From CAZXVW01 sp964644025 (GTDB lineage: Bacteria; Acidobacteriota; Terriglobia; Bryobacterales; Bryobacteraceae), in contig CAZXVW010000234.1 in assembly GCA_964644025.1 (NCBI GenBank), forward strand, positions 1-6,096: 6,096 bases of DNA, in the 5' to 3' direction. Shown piece after piece: positions 1 to 5,336 of the stretch. A program made the translations under genes and the position numbers. A model generated the notes under the pieces. That model made no database searches and was not told the DNA's origin. It saw nothing but the letters and a program-made list of their open reading frames with translations. The first letter of the stretch is position 1. Every line of letters starts with the position of its first letter.

Positions 1-2025
1 CGCGTTTACGATCCCGTCCACGACGACCTTGTCAAACCAGCCGGAGATGCGGGAGATCAGATACGTCGCGGCGATGACGGTCGCCTGATATGCCTCATCC
101 ACGTAGTACTTGTTCGCCAGGAGGCGGTAGAGCCACGAGCCGGAGGCGCGCCAGCTTTCCAGCGAGATCGTGCCCGCGCGGTACTTCCACCATGCAAGCG
201 CAATACCAGCGGTGGCGAAGGCAAGCGAGAGCGCCACGCCGGGGATGTGCGCCACGTGCACCGCGTGCTCCAGCGCCTCCGCCCCTGCGGTCATGCCCGC
301 TGCTGCCTCCGGCTTGGCAAGAAAGTGCCTGACCCAGCCCTCGGAAAAGGCTGTCGTTGGGTCGAGGTTGTACCAGAACCACACGCAGAACGTCGCAAGA
401 CCAATAAGCGGCACGGTCATGTTCCATGGCGACTCATGGATGTGGCGTTTGACCTCTTCGCCCTTGGCAAACTCGCCGAAGAAGGTCATGAACAAAAGAC
501 GGAACATGTAGAACGCCGTCAGCCCTGCCGCAAGAAAGCCTAAAAGTGGAATGAGGAAGTGCTGTGGGTGCTCGATGAAGCCGAAGGCGAACGCGCCGCC
601 GAGGATCATGTCCTTGCTTAAGAATCCACTTGTGAAAGGCACACCGGAGATCGCCAGCGTCGCGATGGTCATCGTGGCGAAAGTGATCGGCATGGTTCTC
701 CACAGGCCGCCCATATTGCGCATATCCTGCGGGTCGTTCTCGCCGGTTTCCGGGTTCCACTTTAATCCGGCATGCTCCAGCGCGTGTTGCATGGCGTGGA
801 TGACGCTACCGGAGGCAAGGAAGAGCAGTGCCTTGAAGAAGGCGTGCGTCATCAGGTGGAACAGTCCCGCCGAGTAGGCCCCCACGCCAAGGCCGAAGAT
901 CATGTAACCGAGCTGGCTGATAGTCGAGTAGGCCAGCACGCGCTTGATGTCGTTTTGCACGAGAGCGATGGAGGCGGCGAAGATGGCCGTTACCGCGCCG
1001 ATCGTCGCGACGATTGCCGAGGTGTGCGGCGCCAGCGCGTACAGAGCGTGCGAACGGGCCACCATGTAGACGCCGGCGGTGACCATGGTGGCGGCATGGA
1101 TCAGCGCCGAGACCGGCGTCGGGCCTTCCATCGCGTCGGGTAGCCAGACGTACAGCGGAATCTGGGCCGATTTGCCGGTGGCGCCGATGAACAGCAGCAA
1201 GGCCATGGCGCTCAGCACGCCGAAGCCGGCCGTTTCCGCCGGGAAGCCGCCCAGCGCCTGGTTGACATCCACGAACCGCACCGTGCCCAGCACGCTGAAC
1301 ATCAGCAGCATGCCGAGGATGAAGCCGGCGTCGCCGACGCGGTTGGCGATGAAGGCTTTCTTGCCGGCGTCGGCGGCCGACTTCTTATGAAAGTAGAAGC
1401 CGATCAAAAGATAGCTGCACAGCCCCACGCCTTCCCAGCCGATGAACAGCAGCGCGTAGTTGTTAGCCAGCACCAGCATCAGCATGAAGAAGACGAACAG
1501 GTTCAGATAGCCGAAAAACCGGTAATAGCCGGTGTCCGGTCCCATGTAGCCGATCGAATAAACGTGAATAAAGAAGGCGACGAAGCTGACCACCAGGATC
1601 ATCACGCCGCTGAGCGGATCCAGCAGGAAGCCCATGTCGGCGGCGAATCGGGCTACCGCTCCACTTTGCATGTGGAAGGGCCCTCCGGCCAGCCAGGTGT
1701 ACAGGATGACCTGGTGAAGTTTCCCCGCCGTGCCTGCGAGCTGGATGACCGCGCCGATCGAGAAGATCAGCGACAGCAGCACCATTCCCGGGCAGAAGAC
1801 GCTGATCAGCCTGCGGGAGGGCGGCGTGGCTGCCGCGGTGTGCCCGTGTCCCCCGTGGCCGTGTTCGGCGGGCGCTTCGCTTTCCCCGGCTTCGGCGGCC
1901 AGCTCGGGCGCCAGCGCCACCGGCGAGGCCGGCTGCGGATCGAGCCGCCGTCCCACCAGCAGCATCACCACGGCGCCAAACAGCGGGAACAGCGGGATCA
2001 GCCAGATCGCGTCGAGAAAATTCAT
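1..2025 (-). CDS. nuoL: NADH-quinone oxidoreductase subunit L (NuoL), partial, 3' end beyond window
   Basis: NuoL is the distal antiporter-like proton-pumping subunit of the complex I membrane arm, with many transmembrane helices and a long lateral helix near its C-terminus. The frame is open for 675 codons from the ATG at 2025 to the window edge. By alignment from memory with E. coli NuoL (613 residues), the key charged residues are present: Glu198 in GWEGVGLCSYLLIG (E. coli Glu144), Lys285 in ATGKSAQIPL (Lys229), His310 in SALIHAATMV (His254), His390/His394/Lys398 in FHLMTHAFFKA, and Lys471 in FLSKDMIL (Lys399). The protein is longer than the E. coli one, mainly from about 54 extra residues before Glu198 that include an acidic, His-rich loop (about residues 28-72), and about 16 extra around residues 411-437. 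The visible end, with NKYYVDEAY and FDKVVVDGIVN, is typical of the stretch before the last helix, so only the terminal segment is missing. A GAGGAG ribosome site six bases before the ATG supports the start. Leucine codon use changes within the gene (see findings). Confidence 0.97.
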   Translation of the reverse strand, partial: MNFLDAIWLIPLFPLFGAVVMLLVGRRLDPQPASPVALAPELAAEAGESEAPAEHGHGGHGHTAAATPPSRRLISVFCPGMVLLSLIFSIGAVIQLAGTAGKLHQVILYTWLAGGPFHMQSGAVARFAADMGFLLDPLSGVMILVVSFVAFFIHVYSIGYMGPDTGYYRFFGYLNLFVFFMLMLVLANNYALLFIGWEGVGLCSYLLIGFYFHKKSAADAGKKAFIANRVGDAGFILGMLLMFSVLGTVRFVDVNQALGGFPAETAGFGVLSAMALLLFIGATGKSAQIPLYVWLPDAMEGPTPVSALIHAATMVTAGVYMVARSHALYALAPHTSAIVATIGAVTAIFAASIALVQNDIKRVLAYSTISQLGYMIFGLGVGAYSAGLFHLMTHAFFKALLFLASGSVIHAMQHALEHAGLKWNPETGENDPQDMRNMGGLWRTMPITFATMTIATLAISGVPFTSGFLSKDMILGGAFAFGFIEHPQHFLIPLLGFLAAGLTAFYMFRLLFMTFFGEFAKGEEVKRHIHESPWNMTVPLIGLATFCVWFWYNLDPTTAFSEGWVRHFLAKPEAAAGMTAGAEALEHAVHVAHIPGVALSLAFATAGIALAWWKYRAGTISLESWRASGSWLYRLLANKYYVDEAYQATVIAATYLISRISGWFDKVVVDGIVNA

Positions 2026-2031
2026 CCCGCT

Positions 2032-2037
2032 CTCCTC
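2032..2037 (-). promoter_or_regulatory. Ribosome binding site of nuoL
   Basis: GAGGAG lies six bases (AGCGGG) before the ATG at 2025 and overlaps the TGA stop of nuoK (2036-2038). This is the strongest Shine-Dalgarno match in the window. It fixes the nuoL start, and the overlap suggests translational coupling between nuoK and nuoL. Confidence 0.85.
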
Positions 2038-2347
2038 ACCATTTCAGCAAGTCGATCTCGTCGGCCCATACCGTCTCCTTGTTCCGGAACAGTGCGATCA
2101 GGATCCCCAGCGCGACCGTCACCTCGGCCACCGCCACCGTGATCACGAAAATGGCGAAGATCTGCCCGCTCACCGCCTGGAAGTGATGGGAGAAGACCAC
2201 CAGGTTGATGTTCACGGCGTTCAAGATCAGCTCCAGCGACATCAGGATGATCATGATATTCCGCCGGGTGAGCACGCCGATGGTTCCGATCAGCAGCAGC
2301 GCCGCGCTGAGCAAGACGTAATGAACGGTCGTGACGGGGTAAAGCAT
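2036..2347 (-). CDS. nuoK: NADH-quinone oxidoreductase subunit K (NuoK)
   Basis: NuoK is a small membrane-arm subunit of complex I, related to MrpC and mitochondrial ND4L, and takes part in the proton path between NuoJ and the antiporter-like subunits. The 103-residue product has the family's usual length. It shows three hydrophobic segments, at about residues 8-25, 30-51 and 62-87. The two membrane glutamates known to matter in E. coli NuoK (Glu36 and Glu72) correspond here to Glu39 in MSLELILNAVN and Glu75 in VAVAEVTVALGI. The ATG directly follows the nuoJ TAA stop with no gap, and an AGAGGA ribosome site inside the end of nuoJ sits five bases before it. The nuoL ATG follows ten bases after its stop. 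This tight packing means J, K and L are almost certainly co-transcribed and probably translationally coupled. Confidence 0.97.
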   Translation of the reverse strand: MLYPVTTVHYVLLSAALLLIGTIGVLTRRNIMIILMSLELILNAVNINLVVFSHHFQAVSGQIFAIFVITVAVAEVTVALGILIALFRNKETVWADEIDLLKW

Positions 2348-2857
2348 TTAAATCCTCTTTTTGGCCATGACCACCGAGCCGACAATGGCTACCAGCAACA
2401 GAATCGAAGCGATCTCGAACGGCAGCAGGTACTGGGAGAAAAGCACGTCGGCCAGCCGCTCGGTATTGCCCTCGGCCACCGGCGGCGCGGCGACCGCCTC
2501 GGGCAGATGGAATACCTCGATCCCTTTCCAGAGCACGTAAGACACTTCGGCGCCGACGGCCAGCACGCAGGCCAGCGCCAGCCACCACTGCCCGTGAAAC
2601 TGCTTCATCTTGACCGTTTGGTCGAGGTTGATCAGCATGATCACGAACAACATCAGCAGGACGACGCCGCCGATGTAGAGAATGATCTGCACCGCGAACA
2701 GGAATTCCGCTTGTTGCAAAAGATAGATACCGGCGACGCCCAGCAGCGCCACGATGAGCGAGAGGGCGGCGTGGACCGCGTTGCGGCGCGTAATGGTCAG
2801 AATTCCGCCGCCGAGCACCATCAGCGCGAAAACGTAAAAAAATACCGTATCTACCAT
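2348..2857 (-). CDS. nuoJ: NADH-quinone oxidoreductase subunit J (NuoJ)
   Basis: NuoJ is the ND6-like membrane subunit of complex I. Its third helix changes conformation during coupling of quinone reduction to proton pumping. The 169-residue product shows five hydrophobic segments at about 3-21, 27-47, 53-76, 91-110 and 143-164. The family core FAVQIILYIGGVVLLMLFVI (residues 54-73) includes the Gly-Gly flexible point of helix 3, and NAVHAALSLI (26-35) is typical of helix 2. A hydrophilic loop rich in Ala, Pro and Glu (about 117-136) separates helices 4 and 5. Only a weak purine-rich sequence (AGAGAAG) sits right against the ATG, so initiation may depend on coupling or on the structured 57-nt spacer after nuoI. 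The gene abuts nuoK with no gap. Confidence 0.96.
   Translation of the reverse strand: MVDTVFFYVFALMVLGGGILTITRRNAVHAALSLIVALLGVAGIYLLQQAEFLFAVQIILYIGGVVLLMLFVIMLINLDQTVKMKQFHGQWWLALACVLAVGAEVSYVLWKGIEVFHLPEAVAAPPVAEGNTERLADVLFSQYLLPFEIASILLLVAIVGSVVMAKKRI
2352..2357 (-). promoter_or_regulatory. Ribosome binding site of nuoK
   Basis: AGAGGA, five bases (TTTAA) before the nuoK ATG at 2347, is embedded in the last codons of nuoJ. It supports the nuoK start and indicates that ribosomes can initiate nuoK at the nuoJ stop. Confidence 0.75.
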
Positions 2858-2864
2858 CTTCTCT

Positions 2865-2902
2865 GGCGGCTCCCGGGCCGCCTCAGTGGCCGAACCACGG
2901 CC
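2865..2902 (-). other. GC-rich inverted repeats in the nuoI-nuoJ spacer
   Basis: On the + strand, GGCGGC (2865-2870) and GCCGCC (2877-2882) form a perfect 6-bp stem with a 6-base loop, ending seven bases before the nuoJ ATG. A second GCCGCC at 2907-2912 could compete for the same GGCGGC. Between them, GGCCG (2888-2892) pairs with CGGCC (2898-2902), or alternatively GTGG (2886-2889) pairs with CCAC (2895-2898). In the mRNA these structures would lie between the nuoI stop and the nuoJ start. No U-run follows, so it does not look like a terminator. A role in nuoJ translation or mRNA stability is only an inference. Confidence 0.4.
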
Positions 2903-2914
2903 TCATGCCGCCGT

Positions 2915-3370
2915 TCAATAACTGTAGCGGACCGGCTTCGGCCCCTGTTCCAGCATTTGCCGGTCCCAGATCTGGCCTTCGCGCGTGTAGCCGGCCAGTT
3001 CGAAGTCCTGGGTCAGCTCCAGGCAATCGGTGGGACAGGCGTCCTCACAAAGCCCGCAAAACATGCAGCGGGAGATATCATACGTATACGTGGTCAGTTC
3101 CTTGCGGCGCGTCTGCTCGTTGCGCTCGCTGCTCACCACGATCAAGTGCTCCGGGCAGGCCAGGGCGCAAAGATTACACGCGATGCACAGCGTCTCGCCG
3201 GTTTCCGGGTTCCTGTTGAGCCGCGGCGCGCCCCGGTAGCGCTCGGCGATTTTCGGCCGCTGGGCCGGGTATTGCTCGGTGACGATCTTGCGGGGCGGCT
3301 GGCTGCGGAAAGTGACCCAAAGACCCTCGATCAAGTCCACCAGAAAGATGGTCCGCAGCAATTTCCGCAT
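2915..3370 (-). CDS. nuoI: NADH-quinone oxidoreductase subunit I (NuoI), 2x[4Fe-4S] ferredoxin-like
   Basis: NuoI carries iron-sulfur clusters N6a and N6b, which pass electrons along the peripheral arm toward N2 and the quinone site. From the ATG at 3370 the product is 151 residues. Two classical cluster motifs are intact: CIACNLCALACP (Cys62, 65, 68 and 72) and CMFCGLCEDACP (Cys102, 105, 108 and 112). As in the family, the N-terminal 30 residues contain an amphipathic segment (LIEGLWVTFRSQPPRKIVTEQYP) that lies against the membrane arm. A TTG two codons upstream (3376) is possible, but GGGAG (3378-3382) lies seven bases from the ATG and only one base from the TTG, so the ATG is preferred. 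The gene follows nuoD after 40 nt with no nuoE, F, G or H between, which is unlike the usual order. nuoJ follows after a 57-nt spacer. Confidence 0.97.
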   Translation of the reverse strand: MRKLLRTIFLVDLIEGLWVTFRSQPPRKIVTEQYPAQRPKIAERYRGAPRLNRNPETGETLCIACNLCALACPEHLIVVSSERNEQTRRKELTTYTYDISRCMFCGLCEDACPTDCLELTQDFELAGYTREGQIWDRQMLEQGPKPVRYSY

Positions 3371-3377
3371 TCGCAAT

Positions 3378-3382
3378 CTCCC
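3378..3382 (-). promoter_or_regulatory. Ribosome binding site of nuoI
   Basis: GGGAG with a seven-base spacer to the ATG at 3370 decides the start. The alternative TTG at 3376 would be one base away, too close for normal initiation. Confidence 0.7.
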
Positions 3383-3410
3383 GTGTCAAAGCCCGCGCCG
3401 GCCCCGGCCG

Positions 3411-4523
3411 TTACCGGTCGACCTCGCCGAGCACAATATCTATCGTACCGATGACGGCGACCACGTCGGCCACCAGGGCCCCGCGCACCATCCGGTCCAG
3501 CGCCTGTAAATTCACGAACGACGGCGGCCGTACCCGCACGCGGTACGGCTGTGTCGAGCCGTCGCTGACAATAAAGTAACCCAATTCCCCCTTCGGCGCC
3601 TCGATCGAAACGTAAACCTCGCCCACCGGAGGCTTGACGATCTTCAAGCCCTTGGCCAGGATCGGGCCCTCGGGAATGTCTTCTACCGCCTGCTCGATGA
3701 TGCGCACCGACTGGCGCATCTCCTGGATCCGCACCAGGTACCGGTCATAGGTGTCGGCGTTCTGCCCGGTCGGAATCTCGAAATCATACTTCTCGTAACC
3801 CGAGTACGGTTGCGCTTTCCGCAGGTCCCACTTCGCGCCGGCGGCCCGCAGCATCGGCCCGGTGACTCCGTATTGCTTACAATCCTCGGCGGTCAGCACG
3901 CCGACCCTCACCAGCCGGTCTTTCCAGATGCGGTTTTCCGTAAGCAGCTCCTCGTACTCGTCCACCCGGGGCAGGAACATCTTGCAGAACGCCTTGACCT
4001 GCTGTTCCATGCCCTCGTAGACCTCGTACTGGAGCCCGCCCACACGGAAGGCGTGGGTGGTCAGCCGCGCCCCGCAATAGGCCTCGTAAATATTGAGGAT
4101 CTCCTCGCGCTCCCGCATCACGTAAAACAGCGGGGTCACCGCGCCGATATCCAGGGCGTGCGTGCCCAGCCACAGCAGGTGGCTGGCGATCCGGTTCAAC
4201 TCGGTGAGAATCACCCGCACCACCTGGGCGCGCGGCGGAGCCTCAACGCCGAGCAGCTTCTCGACCGCCAGGCAATAGCCCAGACCGTTGGAGACCGCCG
4301 CCACGTAGTCCATGCGGTCCACGTACGGGGCGAACATCTGGTAGGTGCGGTTTTCGCCGATTTTCTCGACGCCCCGGTGCAGGTAGCCGATCACGCAATC
4401 GGCGCCGAGGACCTTCTCGCCGTCCAGCTTGAGGATGACGCGCAGCACGCCGTGCGTGGACGGGTGCTGCGGGCCCATGTTGAGGACCAGTTCGTTGGCG
4501 TTTAAAAATGTGGTCTCCGCCAT
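3411..4523 (-). CDS. nuoD: NADH-quinone oxidoreductase subunit D (NuoD, 49 kDa homologue)
   Basis: NuoD is the 49-kDa-type peripheral-arm subunit that forms much of the quinone reduction site with NuoB; it is descended from the large subunit of [NiFe] hydrogenases. The product from the ATG at 4523 is 370 residues. The N-terminal loop GPQHPSTHGVLRV (17-29) contains His24, and RMDY (70-73) contains Tyr73. Their 49-residue separation equals that of the quinone-contacting His38 and Tyr87 of Thermus Nqo4. GYLHRGVEKI, ASHLLWLGTHALDIGA and the C-terminal PSFVNLQALDRMVRGALVADVVAVIGTIDIVLGEVDR region are typical of the family. An upstream in-frame ATG (4622) overlaps nuoC by 94 bases and would add 33 residues unlike the family, so MAETTFLN is chosen. 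The start lies five bases after the nuoC stop, with a modest AGTGAG upstream, so the two genes are likely coupled. C and D are separate genes here, unlike the fused NuoCD of E. coli. Confidence 0.98.
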   Translation of the reverse strand: MAETTFLNANELVLNMGPQHPSTHGVLRVILKLDGEKVLGADCVIGYLHRGVEKIGENRTYQMFAPYVDRMDYVAAVSNGLGYCLAVEKLLGVEAPPRAQVVRVILTELNRIASHLLWLGTHALDIGAVTPLFYVMREREEILNIYEAYCGARLTTHAFRVGGLQYEVYEGMEQQVKAFCKMFLPRVDEYEELLTENRIWKDRLVRVGVLTAEDCKQYGVTGPMLRAAGAKWDLRKAQPYSGYEKYDFEIPTGQNADTYDRYLVRIQEMRQSVRIIEQAVEDIPEGPILAKGLKIVKPPVGEVYVSIEAPKGELGYFIVSDGSTQPYRVRVRPPSFVNLQALDRMVRGALVADVVAVIGTIDIVLGEVDR

Positions 4524-4528
4524 ATGGC

Positions 4529-5239
4529 TCACTGCCCGCGATAGCCGCCGATATGCTCCTTCACCCACTTCTCGTCCGGTTTGCCGATGCTGGAATCCTT
4601 GCGTAACGGGAAGCCTTCCCAATCCTCCGGCAGCAGAATCCGCCTCAGATCCGGATGGCGGGCGAACTCGATCCCGAACATGTCGTAGACTTCACGCTCC
4701 AGCCAGTTCGCGGTCAGGTGGACGCCGGTGGCGCTTTCCGGCCGATCGTTCTCCCGGATCCGGGTCTTGATGCGAATGCGTTCGTTGCGCGCGAAGCTGT
4801 AGACGATGTAAACGAGCTCGAATCGTTCTTCCTTCTTGGGATAGTCCACCGCCGTGACGTCGACCAGGTAGTCGAAGTCAGCCTCCAGCTTGAGAAACTC
4901 GAGGATCGGAACCACTGCGTCCGGCTTCGCGACGAGAAACTTCTGGTCGCGATAGGAGCAGAACTCGATGATGCGGTCGCCGAACTGCTCCCGGAGTTGC
5001 CGGGTGAGATTGTCCTCCCACGGCGTGGTTTCCATCACTGCGGGTTTTTTGGCGGCGGGCTTGCGCGCCGCGGCCGGACGTTTTACCGCCCCAGCCGCCT
5101 TCGGTGCGGGTTTTCCGGGCGCCGGACCCTTGGTTTGCCCACCTGGCTCGGACTTCGAGCCGGGGGCGTCAGATTCAGGCGTGTCGCCGGTGGAATTGTC
5201 GTCGCCGCCGGGGGCCGTGGGTCGCTTCTCGTCAGCCAT
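4529..5239 (-). CDS. nuoC: NADH-quinone oxidoreductase subunit C (NuoC, 30 kDa homologue) with disordered N-terminal extension
   Basis: NuoC is the 30-kDa-type peripheral-arm subunit that packs on NuoD and helps assemble the arm; it binds no cofactor. The product is 236 residues. The conserved domain spans about 76-222 and ends in the family signature EREVYDMFGIEFARHPDLRR (181-200), followed by ILLPEDWEGFPLRKD (201-215). Residues 1-68 are a low-complexity tail. Residues 1-31 are acidic (8 Asp/Glu against 3 Lys/Arg), and residues 32-68 are Lys/Ala/Pro-rich (9 basic, no acidic) with AAKKP-like repeats. The frame is open further upstream to 5398, but that would overlap the preceding gene and the promoter, so the ATG at 5239 (MADEKRP) is chosen. 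An internal ATG at residue 69 (5035) is an alternative that would give the core domain alone. No clear Shine-Dalgarno precedes 5239. It is the first gene of this operon; nuoA and nuoB are not upstream. Confidence 0.95.
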   Translation of the reverse strand: MADEKRPTAPGGDDNSTGDTPESDAPGSKSEPGGQTKGPAPGKPAPKAAGAVKRPAAARKPAAKKPAVMETTPWEDNLTRQLREQFGDRIIEFCSYRDQKFLVAKPDAVVPILEFLKLEADFDYLVDVTAVDYPKKEERFELVYIVYSFARNERIRIKTRIRENDRPESATGVHLTANWLEREVYDMFGIEFARHPDLRRILLPEDWEGFPLRKDSSIGKPDEKWVKEHIGGYRGQ

Positions 5240-5265
5240 GGACGTATTGAGGCAAGAACCCCACA

Positions 5266-5292
5266 ATAATACAGCGAAAATTGGGGTGTCAA
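5266..5292 (-). promoter_or_regulatory. Predicted sigma70-type promoter of the nuoCDIJKL operon
   Basis: Reading the minus strand, a perfect -35 box TTGACA (5292-5287) is followed after 15 bases by TATTAT (5271-5266), a 5/6 match to the -10 consensus. The 15-base spacer is shorter than the usual 16-18. It lies in a locally AT-rich island in otherwise GC-rich DNA, between the stop of the glycosidase-like gene and the nuoC ATG. Transcription would start near 5259 and give a leader of about 20 bases, in which no Shine-Dalgarno is seen. The position strongly suggests that nuoC begins its own transcript. Confidence 0.6.
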
Positions 5293-5336
5293 ATGCAGCC
5301 GGCCCCGCATGGGCCCGCCCCAGACACTTTCGAAGT

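Noticed and set aside
3384..3389. A second TTGACA on the minus strand between nuoD and nuoI, suggesting an internal promoter.
   Set aside because: No -10-like hexamer lies 15-19 bases downstream; that stretch is GC-rich and runs into the nuoI ribosome site and start.
1387..3454. Long + strand reading frames opposite nuoI-nuoL (up to 574 codons), and a similar one opposite nuoD (3810-4505).
   Set aside because: They are antisense shadows in GC-rich DNA: rich in His, Gln, Arg and Asp, with no recognisable domain, and they cross several well-supported minus-strand genes.
4524..4622. Upstream extension of nuoD to the ATG at 4622.
   Set aside because: It would overlap the conserved end of nuoC by 94 bases and add an Arg-rich stretch unlike the family; the ATG at 4523 gives the typical NuoD N-terminus.
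5041..5054. A run of six A's on the minus strand of nuoC followed by CCC, resembling a slippery -1 frameshift site.
   Set aside because: The run is in phase as AAA AAA CCC, not as the required xxA AAA AAC; the 0 frame continues into the conserved NuoC domain, so no frameshift is needed.
5301..5315. Possible terminator hairpin after the glycosidase-like gene (GGCCC, 5-base loop, GGGCC).
   Set aside because: The stem is only 5 bp and is not followed by a T-run on the minus strand; it could form by chance in GC-rich DNA.
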